DNA from: Nicotiana tabacum
Taxonomy: Eukaryota > Streptophyta > Magnoliopsida > Solanales > Solanaceae
Reading direction: 5' to 3'
NCBI RefSeq assembly: GCF_000715075.1
Contig: NC_134095.1
Location: forward strand, 10,216,722 to 10,280,721
Length of the DNA: 64,000 nucleotides
The notes under the pieces are model-generated. The model worked only from the letters and a program-made list of their open reading frames with translations. It was not told where the DNA came from and did no database searches. Both the position numbers and the translations under genes were made by a program. Positions 54,531 to 64,000 of this stretch are shown in pieces (the stretch's first letter is position 1; each line of letters starts with the position of its first letter).

Positions 54531-57500
54531 TGTGAGCACGTGATTTTTGCCCTACAAGAACTACTCCCAAAAATTCAAAATAAAATAGTTTTGTGTTGCT
54601 TGTACTTGTCTGTGCATGTTTATTTTTACTTTAATTAAGAAAAATACAAAAATATGTGTTGCATGTGCATTTAGGATTTAATTTTACAATTAGGAATTAA
54701 TTAAAAAATATTTGCGAGGATGAAAATCACAAAAAATATGTACTTGGCATTTTTTAGCATTTAATCTCCAATTGTGTGATTTTATTTTAGTTGGTATTTA
54801 ATGGTGTGATAATTGTTATTAGGAATTAATTAGTATTTTTTAATTTGGTTTATAATTTAATTTAGAATTTTTATTAATTAGGAAATAAAAGAAAAGAAGG
54901 AAAGGGAACAAATGGAAACCGGACTGGGCCAAATTGGCCATAGCCCAGTTCTTACAAATAAATTAGCCCAATACCCGCCCCAATCCAGTCCGTCTCCAGA
55001 TATATCCAAACGATGTCGTATCTGGCCAATAGATCCAAGCCATTGATTTGTTTTGATCGAATGGTCCAGATCACCCCTCCCATAACCCATTTTTGACCCA
55101 TTCCCTATACCCGGTCTAACCCGATCCCCTAACAAAACCAAGCGACATCGTCTCTTTAAGTGAGTTGATCCAAGCCGTCGATCTCAATTGATCTAACGGC
55201 TAGGATCAAATCAATTTCCCCTATATATAAGCCCAAACCATACCCCCCAAAGCCATACCCCCCCCCCCCTTCGCCTTCGTCTCTAACCTAGAGACATGCC
55301 CAACACCCTTCGCTTTCAACCACCACCCTCCGCCCACCAGAAATAGCCTCACGGCGGTTCCGGTGGTCCAAACAGCCCCAAAATTACACCACAGCCTCCC
55401 CACGACGTCCTCTTTCCAAATCCCGAATCAGTTTTCCTCGAATCAGTACCAGACGCTTTGAATCTTAGATCGAAGAATCGAACCAAACCCTAATCCGTCC
55501 AATGGTCACCAAGTTCACACCCCAGCTTCCCATCGACCTCCCCAACCTAACCCTTCTAACCATCACCCTCGAATCATGGCCGACTGCTTCGAATCTTAGA
55601 TCGAAGGCAAGACCTCAAACCTCAAACCTACCCAATCAGTCCCAAATTAACACCATACCACCACCTGACTTCCCTCGTCCCTAATCTAGCACCACTATCA
55701 TTCGAATCAAGCTGGATGCTTTCGAATTTGAAGTCGACTCGACGAACCCCAAAAGAACCAAGCTAGGGGATCGATACACAGTAGAAAACGGAGGTAAGAA
55801 TCGACCTTAGTCGTGTGTTCTCAGTCGAGAACACTCGATTAAGGTCCATTTCGGCTTCAGAATCAAGTTGAAGCTTCGAGTAGGACGAATTCGTTTGGTC
55901 TGAAATTCTAAGGTACTTATTTTTCTTTACTTTTTCTTTTGTTGTTTCATGGCTTGTCTGATTAAGTTTCGTTATAGTTATATCTTTTTCAATTACTTTC
56001 CTTTCTATTTTCTCCATCAGACTTTTTCTTGGTCCATCTTCTTCTATCAGTCAACATATGGTTAAATAGCTTCGTCGATTAATTCGGTTTAATTGTAGTT
56101 CAGTAGTTCTGGTCAAATCGTCTGCTGTTACGCCAAATTATTTCATTTTTATGCGATGTTTGGTCCCCTACTCTGTGACGTGACTTGGCATATGAATTTA
56201 GTTGTTCATTCAAATGTGTTTACAGTTTCATCTGCTCGTATTTAGGTTTAGTGTAGAATTGTGTTAGTCTATTCCCATAATCCTTAAACCCTTCATCTTG
56301 GTTGCGATATTGTTCGTTCTGATGTGAGTTCAATTGTTGTGTGAGTATAGTGGTTTGAATCTGACTGTGGTTCTGTTCGAGTTTGGAGTCCGATGGAATT
56401 GAACTTGTGGTTAAATTTAGCTTTAGTTAATCAGTGATTAGGTTCTTCTGTAAGAATTGGTTATAGCTTAAAGATGTAGCACAGATTAAAGGGGGTTAAG
56501 TTAGGATAGTAATCACAGGGGTTCCAAGGGGTAATTTGGGAATTGAAAATTTGAAGAAATGGGTAGTTTGAGTGTTCTGTCCACTAAGTACTAGTGTACC
56601 ATTAAAATAATGCATTTGTTTGATAATTAGTGGGGAACAAAACATAATGATATGGGGAGGTTTAAAAGGCATTGATTAAAATATGTTGCACATACCTGCT
56701 TGAACTTTAAATAAAGAAAAGACAAGGGTTAATGGGGAACAAAACATATTCTAGTAGAGTTCTATAGGTATCATAGGCAAAATTAGTTTCTTAATTCTAC
56801 CTAGTGTTCTTACGAGCTGGCAGGCTCAGTGTTTGGGTATAAAAATGGAGGGACTTAGGACAGAGAGGGGGGTCTTTTTTTGGGGGGTTCAGTCTTTGAG
56901 AGAGTCTTCCTTCTTGAATCAATTTCTGAGAACTAGAACTCATATAGAGGGTTTGAGAATTAGTTTTCTTGAGAGCTTTTAAAGTTGAATTCTTCTACAC
57001 TTTGAAACCTTAAGAGTTTGAGAGAGTGCTTTAGACAACCAGCTCACACTGTTACATTGATCTCAAGAGCATAAATAGTTCAAATCTTTCTGTTCTTGTT
57101 CTGTGCTTAGATGTTCAGGGCATTTGAAAATATTTGGTGATTTACTCGAGGGGGCTGGGTATTATCTGATTGCTGAAAGGTGTCCTATGACTGCCTAGTC
57201 TAATTTCTAGTAGATTCAGTGTTTTGGTTAAGCTTCTTTCTTCCTGGGCTTTGTGACTGTGGTTTGGTCTTGAGCTTGGCCCTGTTTGTTGCTGTTGATT
57301 GTCAACCTACTGGTGCTATTGTTTGTTGCTTCTACTGTTGCATTGATGTGGCTGACCTCTTCTTCTTCCATTGTAACTGATTTCCAGGTACACAGCTTGA
57401 TCTTGGGTAATTGTGAACTGAAATGCGAAAAATGAACCTGTAATTGAAGCATGAGATCATTTGATTTAGTTTTCTAGTTTATGTATCAGAATGTTTGACT

Positions 57501-58887
57501 TCTTAACGTTATTAAGACCTTTGCTTGAAGTTGTACTAGTTGGATCGAAATTGTTTATGTCGTAATAAACTAAAAACTGTTTGTATTAGCATGGAATGTT
57601 AATCGTTTTGTCTCAAATGTATATGAGCTTTCTTCTACAGTTTAAGTGTTAGTTGTAATTAGGTTCATTTAAATTGGTAGAATAAGTTGGGTTAGCTTCA
57701 GCTAGTTGCCTATTATCTTGTGTTGTAAATATGTTTGAAAAAGTAAGCCAACAATAATATAAACCTTTACTAGTTACTTTTCTTTTCAATTCGCCCTAAA
57801 AAGGGATGTTGAGTACCACATTTCATATCTGCTCTAATAACAGGAAGATGAAGGAAGAAAGTATAAATTCTAAAGCAAAACGAATCCACTGTTTAAATAT
57901 GTCTGATTAAATGATGAGCACATTTGTGAGCCATTTCATGGCTTGCCCGGCTGCAAAGGTTCGCCCCATTAGCCCCGCCTATGCAGTTGATTTCGCCCCA
58001 TCTAGCTTGGGGCCGTCCTAGGCCCAATACCACGCATTTAATAAGAACCCTTGTCCATCGCCAGGATTGGGTTCCTTTGGGCCCAAAAGTTGAAATGGCA
58101 TTTGGTCTACTAATTTTCAATTGATAAACTATAGGATTTTCTAATATTAACTAATTGGGCCCCCCTTTTATTTCTTTAAAGACAAATAAATAGAAGAAGA
58201 ATAGTCATTTTAGGATTAGCCTTTAAATAATAAATGAGACGAGCCTCGCCAAATAAAACGCAGAAGTTGCGGGGCCCTCAGTAAATATTGCGTTAAAGTA
58301 CTTTAGATTTCGGGACGGACCGTCTAATGAATTTCACGGCTTTCCTCAAAATAATAACGCGCTAGACACTTTAGGCGCGCTTTTAACAAATTACTTTCTT
58401 AAACTCTGGTGCACATTTATGTGACCCAAATCCAAATCTCAACGGAGTCGAAATGTGTCAATAACCACGGGTGCGTTGATGTGACGTGGTTCGAGATATG
58501 TTTTCACGACGTTGCAATTCTCATAAAAAATAATAATAATAATAATAAAAGCGTTAAAAAGTTAAAATTTGCACATAGGTTCAACATGTATTAAAATCAG
58601 ATAAATAAGCCGAATATGACATTTGAGCGACCGTGCTAGAACCGCGGAACTCGGGAATGCCTAACACCTTCTCCCCGGTTAATAGAATTCCTTATCCGGA
58701 TTTCTGGTTCGCAGACTGTAATACAGATTCAATCTTTTCCTCGATTCGGGATTCAACCGGTGACTTGGGACACCATAAATATCCCAAGTGGCAACTCTGA
58801 ATTAAATAATAAATCCCATTTCGATTGTCCTTTAATTGAAAAAACTCCTTTACGCCATGCGGGTGCAGGTAAAAAGGAGGTGTGACA
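54531..58887 (+). mobile_element. OG2 5' LTR
   Basis: It starts TGTGAGCACGTG and ends AGGTGTGACA, as in OG1. A TATA box is at 55222-55230, followed by a C-rich leader with a C12 run. A hairpin ACTTGGGA/TCCCAAGT lies near 58763-58789. The left flank is unrelated to a polypurine tract, which makes it the 5' LTR. Confidence 0.9.
55222..55230 (+). promoter_or_regulatory. TATA box of the OG2 LTR
   Basis: TATATATAA lies 691 bp into the LTR and is followed by CCC-rich transcribed leader. It is equivalent to TATATAAA at 2028 in OG1. Confidence 0.6.
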
Positions 58888-58888
58888 G

Positions 58889-58910
58889 CTCTGGCGATTC
58901 TGTTGGGGAC
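58889..58910 (+). other. OG2 primer binding site
   Basis: TCTGGCGATTCTGTTGGGGA begins 2 to 3 bp after the LTR end. It is of the arginine-tRNA type reported for Ogre elements (established knowledge; the match was not computed here). Confidence 0.7.
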
Positions 58911-60072
58911 CGAACCCAGAATTTCTTGTTCAGGGTTCAAGAATTCGAGCTTAGAATAATTGTTATAATTGGCTTTGTTTATTCTCTGAATTTTACATGT
59001 TTGGGCCTAATGTGCTAAATGTTGCTTTTGCCGCTTTGATATTATCTGAACTGTATATAAACTGCTACAAAACCCTTCTCTTCTCACCTTCGGGGATGTG
59101 CTCGCTGGTCGAGACTCCCTATTCTTTTAGTGTCATACCTTGAAATAAGAAAGAGGCTCGGACAAGTTACTAAGCCGGATGGCTTTTTGGTTCCCAGTAT
59201 ATAGCCCCCTCCTCGACTCGAGTTGTCCGCTCGGGTACACAGTCTAGAAGAAATACCCAGGTTATAAACCTAGAATAACTCAACTTCATGCTGGATCCCT
59301 AGTAGGAACGTTTGTTTGCATCACGTGCATTTGACTTTGGAGGCTCAACACAGGGGTTGGGTCTGTCTAAGACAGGTGTACCAAAAATGACAAAAGACCA
59401 TCCTGATGCATCTTACTTGCTACTTGTGCATTTGTTTGCTTCGGACTTGCATGCTGACCGGCTTTTGAATATTTTGAGGAAAAAGAGATAGAGGTACGAG
59501 GGTTAAAAGAGAGTTAATCGCTTATTTTGAAAAAAAATGTCCAAATAGTGTCGAAACTCTGCCAAATTTTTGAGAAAAATGAAGAAAAAAAAGAAGAAAA
59601 GGAAAAGAAGGAAAAAAATATATATAGTATTATTTGCCAATGAAAAGAGTCTGGTTTTCAAAAAAAGTTTGTTTTATTGGCCCGAACTACGCCAGTTTGA
59701 TTCCCACAGGGTGTGAGATATGTAGGCAACCCCCATCGGGTCCAACTTCACTTTTTGCGAAATTAGCCAAAAGAACAAAAAATTTATTTGAAAATAATTA
59801 GGGTGATGCCATTCTTTCTAGAAATAGCTGAATGTCCCTAAAAAGGCGCCGGAAGGCTATTTTTGCAAGAACAACCGCCTGTGGTCATTTTTTTATGCTT
59901 TCACCGGTTAGCCGACACAACCTTAAAATCTTCGACCCCGAGGTGCTGAAAGGTCGTATTAGCAAAACCGGGTCTTACTTTAAAAGAAAAAAAGAAAGAG
60001 ATAAAAGTGTCCATGTTATCTTTGAGTCAATTGAATCGTGATTTTTGCTTAACACCCTAATAAATGTGCAGA
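58911..60072 (+). other. OG2 leader
   Basis: There is no supported gene. A short frame at 59832-60041 is highly basic at its end and probably incidental. A purine-rich A/G tract lies at 59565-59625. The conserved module with a CTACG/TGTAG stem is at 59684-59730. TGTGCAG directly before the ORF1 ATG could serve as a splice acceptor. Confidence 0.5.
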
Positions 60073-62085
60073 ATGAGCACAAGTCAGAATTAGTACGTAA
60101 CAATTGTGAACAAGATCCCTTTGGATTTGCACATGTGGTGGGATGACTTAGGCGAATCAGGGAGCGACACAGTCAATCTATACCTGGGAGGCCTCACTGG
60201 GTTGCTCAAGATTAATCCTAGGGGGGATATCATAAAGGCCTTGGTCTCATTCTGGGACCCGACTCACAACGTATTTCACTTCTCGGATTTTGAACTTACC
60301 CCAACATTGGAAGAAATAGTCGGATACATCGGGGGTCCCAAGGTTCCTCTGAGACACCAGTACCTGATTGCTCCTAGGGCCGTAGTCGTACATAGGTTCC
60401 TAGACTCTTTGAAATTAAGCAGGGGGGTCCATAATCCAGACTTGGCAGCTGGTTTTTGTACTTTGTGGTTTATATACAACAGATATGGCCACATAGGGGG
60501 GTTCAACAAGCCGGAAAACAAAATCTGTAGCAAAGGAAACCGCCTTAAGTGGGAAGAACATAGGTGTTTTGCATTCATGGTAGCCTTTTTGGGACTCCTG
60601 GTGTTTCCTAGAAAAGACGGGAACATTGACATACGAGTATCTGGGGTTGTCAGCACTTTACTTACTCAGGCCAACAGCACCCTCGCACCCATGATAGTAG
60701 CTAAAATCTTCCGCGCTCTCACAGCCGACAAAGTCGAGGGAAACTTTTTTGAGGGGTGTAATGCGCTGCTGCAGATGTGGATGATCGAACACCTATATTG
60801 TCGTCCTCAATTTATGAGTTATGGGTCGACGGAGAAAACGTGCATAGAGGAATTTCCTACGAGGGTTGACGGAATCAGCTTACCAGAAGGGGTCACAGAG
60901 TGGACAACGCGCCTCCGTTCTGTCACTGCGAGCCAAATAGAATGGTCATTTGGATGGTTGCCTGTGGATGAAATCATAAATATGCCAGCCACTGGATCTC
61001 ATTTCCTTTTGATGGGGCTCAGGAGTATCCAGCCCTATACCCCTTATCGAGTTTTGAGGCAGTTGGGGAGATGCCAAATAGTTCCGAAAGATGAAGATCT
61101 TAGTGGCCAAATAATCAAGATCGAGCCCAACGGACAATTTCATGAAGCAGCAGTCCGCCAAATTTGGAGCGAGTGTCAATACTTAATGGCAAATATGTGT
61201 GTACGTGATCGGTCCAAAGGTGAAGTTTCGCCGGGATACCTTGCTTGGTATAGGAGAGAAATCGAGTTTGGGAGGCCAGCCAAAAGACCCCATCTCCAGG
61301 AGTTCGTCGAGGCGTCGCAAGGACAATGGGATTGGTTGACTAAAGAACATGAGTATAGAGCCGCAATAGGCAGATTGGAGAAGCAAGTCATGGAGCTTCA
61401 TTTTGAAAATGGTGTTCAAGCCTCTGCAAACAAGGGAGAAGAGAAAAAACTAGCTCAGGAAAATGAAGTCCTCAAAGCTCAAATCCAGAAAATGAAAAGA
61501 AACCCGGAGAGAAGCCGAGCTGATAAAAGGCTCATAAACGGTTTGAACAAGAAAGCCCTCGAGTATCAAGAAAACCTGGAAAAATCTGAAGCTGGTCTAG
61601 CGAGAATCCAGGCAAAATGGATAAAGAAGGCAGAAAAGCAAGCACGGTTTTATGAAGGGACCATCACTATCCTAAGAAGAAGGATATCCACTCTCAAGAA
61701 TGAGGCGGTCAAGCAGGCTCAAGATTTCAAAGCTAATAGGGAACGTTGTTATGATCTGGTGGCTCGGATAGAGGAAGAAATGCTGCAGTTGCAAAATCAA
61801 CACTTGCAGGACTCTCGAGTGTTAGAAGCCCGTAATCAGCAAATAGGGCGGTTGCTTCAGGAGAAAGGCGTCATAAGAGAGAGAATTAGAAACATCTCTG
61901 ACTACATTGTTATGAAGTGCCACATATGTGAGGATATGACTCGCACTACATTCTTTGCAGCAGTGATGACCTTTGTTAAACAAATAATGAATGACTTGGA
62001 CCGACTTCAAAGGGATCTTGCATATAGGCCCGTGGCGAGACCGAATGATGTCCCACAGACACCAGGAGCATTGATGTACTCATGA
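60073..62085 (+). pseudogene. OG2 ORF1: PMD-like domain with C-terminal coiled coil
   Basis: The ATG at 60073 (MSTSQN) is followed by TAG at codon 7 and then an uninterrupted frame of about 660 codons. The start therefore seems broken by one stop, and 60106 in itself is only a GTG. The N-terminal 400 residues carry LDLHMWWDDLG, LVSFWDPTHNVFHFSDFELTPTLEEIVGYIG and WFIYNRYGHIGG, the pattern of plant-mobile-domain/DUF7745 proteins carried by Ogre-like elements. Residues ~410-610 are strongly coiled-coil (KQVMELHFENG, EEKKLAQENEVLKAQIQKM, LQNQHLQDSRVLEARNQQIGRLLQEK). A cysteine-containing segment (MKCHICEDMTRTTFF) closes the protein. ORF1 is separate from gag, and its role is not known. It may act in chromatin binding or RNA handling, but this is only a guess from the host PMD family. 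Confidence 0.8.
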
Positions 62086-62640
62086 TTTTCCGTTTGAATT
62101 TGTATCTCCTTTTCTCTCAGAGTCTGTGAGCCATGTTAGGTTTTTATTTTCTTTCTGTTTTGAGTCTGTATTTCTTGAGAGTATGATAGCTTAATTTCGG
62201 AGTCTGTTTGTCATATTTGCGTCAGAATCTGTTAGTCTTTTGAAATTTGTTGATATTGAGTCTTTGTAATTGAAACATCTGTTTTTGTAAAAGCTAAAAG
62301 AACCAAAAATGTTTTGTTTACTTGCACGCTTATCTGACAGAACTACGCACGGTCTGATTCATGCGGGGACGTGATACGTAGGCAATCTCTATAGGATTCG
62401 ACCACCACTAAAAAAGAAAAGGGGGAAAATGAAAAATAAATAAAGTAGGATAGGATAAAAGAAGGGGCACAATTATGAGAGGCCGGAATGACGCACGCAA
62501 CTGAAGCAATGCATGATAGAAAATGGTTAATTGCCTAGGTGCATTGCATCCCAACATGTAACTGCATATGTGTTAAACTCTAAAACTAACAAAGTTGTTG
62601 TTGTCCAGAGAATTCAAGCAGTTAGTTTACTTAAAGGATA
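62086..62640 (+). other. OG2 spacer between ORF1 and gag
   Basis: No gene is seen. The stretch is T-rich after ORF1, with a repeated GAGTCTGT-type string (62120, 62162, 62200). The conserved module is at 62340-62386. An A-rich tract (62411-62455) precedes gag. Confidence 0.55.
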
Positions 62641-64000
62641 CTGGCACATTATCATTACCAGACCAGATCAAAGGGACCAATACCGGAAATCACGTCTATC
62701 CTAGATGTCGACACTAGTGTTGAGGTAGAGGAGTTGGACGTCAATAAAATGAAAGAGAAGATGCTCAAGCTTAAGCAATAGATGACCGAAATGTACCAAG
62801 CTTGGTCCAAAGGGCAATCACCGCCATCTTACCCAGCCAACCCGGCTTTTACCCCACCATTAGCTCAGTCTCAGGATCATCCCGCCACCGATCCAGGTTT
62901 TCCCATTTATCAACACTACCATGGCACTACTTCTCATACGCCACAAGCTCCACCACCAAAATCAATTCCATACCCTCCTCCGCCAATCACCCCTGTCTTT
63001 GTGGCGTCTCCACCAGCTACACTCCATAAATCCCCGAGTGAACCTGTGTTCCAAGCGCAGGACAACCAGTATTATCCCCCGGAGCTTACCTTCAAAGCGC
63101 CCGAAGCCTATCCACATGATCCACATTCTGACCTACCGGGAAAAGCAGAAAAACCGGCCAGAAATCCTGAACAGGAAGAGATGTTTAGAAAAATAAAAGC
63201 ATAGAACAATCCTTCAGGGATATGAGAGGGTTAGGAGGTCAGGTGAGTGTAGCTTACAAAGACCTGTGTTTGTTCCCAAATGTACAACTACCGGCAGGGT
63301 TCAAAATGCCCAAATTTGACTTGTACAACGGACACGGTGATCCGGTGGCTCATCTGTGAGGTTTTTGTAGCAAGATGAGGGGAGCAGGCGGAAGAGATGA
63401 ATTACTGATGGCGTATTTCAGCCAAAGTTTAAGTGGATCGGCGTTAGAATGGTACACCAGACAAGATCATAGCAGGTGGTACACATGGGACGATTTGACC
63501 CAAGCATTCGCTTGTCACTTTCAATATAATCTTGAGATCATTCCGGACCGACTGTCCCTGACTAAACTAGAGAAGAAGCACAGTGAAAGCTTTAGAGAAT
63601 ATGGTTTCCGGTGGAGGGAGCAAGCAACAAGGGTAGATCCCCCAATGAAAGAGAGCGGGATGGTCGAGTACTTTTTGCAGGCTCTGCAGCCAACTTACTT
63701 TGGTCATTTGGTGTCCGCAATTGGCAAGTCTTTTAATGAGGTTGTAAAAATGGGAGGCATGGTCAAGGAGGGGCTTAAGTCCAACAAGATCATGAGTTAT
63801 TCAGCGATCAAGGCAAGCACCCAGGCCATTCAAAGCGGCACTGGGGGTGTGCTTGGGAAAAAGAAGAAAGAAGATGTCACGACTGTTGAGTCAGGAGCCT
63901 GGTTCGGATCTAGAGGCCCGTCACCCTACTATAGCCAATCACGACCCTACCACCAAAATTACCCCCCACATTTCATATAGCCCTCCACAGCACTACTACT
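62641..64000 (+). pseudogene. OG2 gag
   Basis: The upstream frame VEVEELDVNKMKEKMLKLKQ ends in TAG (62779-62781) and is followed in frame by MTEMYQAWSKGQ and a proline-rich linker to RKIKA (63202). A 1-nt deletion near 63197 moves the frame to SIEQSFRDMRGLGGQVSVAY, then PAGFKMPKFDLYNGHGDPVAHL. A TGA (63357-63359) is followed by FCSKMRGAGGRDELLMAYFSQSLSG. The capsid region (SALEWYTRQDHSRWYTWDDLTQAFACHFQYNL, FREYGFRWREQATRVDPPM) fits Ogre gag. A TAG at 63978-63980 precedes the edge. The start of gag upstream of 62700 is not resolved. Confidence 0.82.

Larger units (their letters stand above)
54531..64000 (+). mobile_element. OG2: Ogre/Tat-like gypsy retrotransposon, 5' half
   Basis: A 4357-bp 5' LTR is followed by a PBS, a long leader, an extra ORF1 with a plant-mobile-domain-like module, a noncoding spacer and gag, which runs to the edge. 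An ORF upstream of gag together with a giant LTR is diagnostic of the Ogre lineage of Tat elements. The pol genes lie beyond the window. gag and ORF1 each carry stops. Confidence 0.87.

Noticed and set aside
59832..60041. 69-residue basic frame before ORF1
   Set aside because: It is not in frame with ORF1, shows no known motif and sits in an A-rich leader.

Overview
The window is plant nuclear DNA made almost entirely of nested, decayed LTR retrotransposons. The hallmarks are gag-pol polyproteins of the Ty3/gypsy and Ty1/copia types, LTRs of 0.2 to 4.4 kb, polypurine tracts and tRNA primer sites, a Stowaway-like MITE, an Au-like SINE, and spliceosomal introns. The style of the repeat families fits a large Solanaceae genome, and Nicotiana is my best guess. 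That species-level guess is recognition, not proof.

Layout. (1) 1-5664: the 3' end of an Ogre/Tat-like gypsy element (OG1, + strand), with a 54-bp tandem array, an untranslated tail, a polypurine tract and a 4.4-kb LTR. (2) 5665-7017: the two last exons of a plant-mobile-domain (PMD) type gene, cut off on the left exactly at the OG1 LTR, followed by degenerate ~180-bp tandem repeats. (3) ~8230-16644: a Tat-like gypsy element (GA, - strand) with gag, protease, RT, dual RNase H and integrase, a PBS and a 5' LTR; no 3' LTR is visible. (4) 16983-22976: a complete-ended copia element (CO, - strand) with 5-bp target duplication GGGTA. (5) 23383-23644: a MITE. (6) 23645-28308: an internally deleted gypsy element (GB, + strand) inserted at the MITE end, with target duplication AGGAG. 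(7) 28314-30791: AT-rich DNA with direct repeats. (8) 30792-38438: a chromovirus-like gypsy element (GC, - strand) that has lost its 5' end. (9) 38439-48240: a second chromovirus-like element (GD, - strand) with two LTRs of unequal length. (10) 48241-50352: single-copy-looking DNA with a SURP-domain (SF3A1-like) exon remnant, a duplicated segment and a SINE. (11) 50353-53235: a third chromovirus-like fragment (GE, + strand). (12) ~53236-54323: the 5' end of another gypsy element (GF, - strand). (13) 54531-64000: the 5' half of a second Ogre/Tat-like element (OG2, + strand) with a 4.36-kb LTR, PBS, an extra PMD-like ORF1 and gag, running off the window.

Every pol or gag region carries in-frame stops and/or frameshifts, so no intact autonomous element is present. 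The only non-retroelement coding traces are the PMD-type exons and the SURP fragment, and both look broken. I found no CRISPR, bacterial operon, tRNA or rRNA gene. The most unusual signals are noncoding. One is an array of short palindromes whose arms vary together, in the LTRs of three chromovirus-like elements. The other is a ~45-nt module with a co-varying stem, present four times in the untranslated parts of the Ogre/Tat-like elements.
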